DNA of 64,000 bases from contig NZ_JAUHPX010000008.1 in NCBI RefSeq assembly GCF_030418305.1, positions 60,858 to 124,857 on the forward strand, read 5' to 3'. The notes under the pieces are model-generated. The model was not told the origin of the DNA, did not search any database, and saw only the letters and a program-made list of their open reading frames with translations. Position 1 is the stretch's first letter; each line of letters starts with the position of its first letter. A program made the position numbers and the translations under genes. Origin of the DNA: Demequina lignilytica. GTDB taxonomy: Bacteria > Actinomycetota > Actinomycetes > Actinomycetales > Demequinaceae. Positions 63,972 through 64,000 of this stretch are shown here, one piece after another.

Positions 63972-64000
63972 AGGAGAGTTGCCCCGAGCGAGGTCCTGAG

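Overview
The window is high-GC DNA (roughly 72% GC by eye) with GTG starts, ATGA/GTGA stop-start overlaps, and a -10 box often ending 6-8 bases before the start codon (leaderless genes). Together with the gene set (NAD-dependent ligase next to gatCAB, ilvBNC with a leader peptide, a BTAD/STAND regulator, DUF2510, a FadD15-type ligase) this points to an actinobacterium, probably order Micrococcales (Cellulomonas/Demequina-like). The genus is inference. I see no tRNA, rRNA body, CRISPR array, prophage or transposase gene.

Layout. 1-8.6 kb: an amidohydrolase cut by the window edge, an M15 peptidase lipoprotein, ligA, a small membrane protein, an acetyltransferase, gatCAB and a polysaccharide deacetylase. 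8.7-15.3 kb: a sugar-uptake operon (binding protein, two CUT1 permeases, GH3 glycosidase) divergent from a LacI regulator with visible operators. 15.4-17.7 kb: a copper P1B-ATPase behind a textbook CueR-type promoter. 17.8-24.9 kb: an M20 dipeptidase, then xylA-xylB divergent from a ROK regulator, then a D-2-hydroxyacid dehydrogenase. 24.9-29.1 kb: DNA repair (Ada-AlkA fusion, Ogt, photolyase). 29.1-31.6 kb: two FMN reductases and a TipAL-like MerR regulator. 31.8-45.2 kb: branched-chain amino acid genes (ilvD, attenuator-controlled ilvBNC, leuB, ilvE), interrupted by a 1385-residue BTAD-nSTAND-transmembrane-propeller protein and a divergent repeat-bearing lipoprotein. 45.4-63.7 kb: fadD, hydrolases, a DrrAB-type exporter, a multicopper oxidase, an M50-like membrane protease, a transglutaminase-like protein, a lower-GC HNH restriction-like gene, a MarR-MFS pair, a second BCAT, a YgjP-like metallopeptidase and small unknowns. 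63.77-64.0 kb: two promoter-like sequences followed by similar leaders, resembling the upstream region of an rRNA operon just beyond the window.

Most notable. (1) The BTAD-nSTAND protein has one membrane span between a cytoplasmic DNA-binding/ATPase half and a large propeller, and the divergent promoter carries two pairs of heptamers 11 bp apart, the spacing used by SARP-type regulators. This suggests a membrane-spanning one-component sensor and a cognate surface lipoprotein. (2) The octamer GACGATGC/GCATCGTC occurs about 50 times, where about two are expected by chance. It forms inverted pairs in intergenic hairpins, the pattern shown by DNA-uptake sequences in other bacteria. (3) At least four families of 88-112 bp intergenic elements with terminal inverted repeats are present, one as two 98-bp copies in opposite orientation. 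(4) RNA-level control is visible: an ilvB attenuator, a perfect 20-bp hairpin inside a permease coding start, and a long xylA-xylB intercistronic hairpin.
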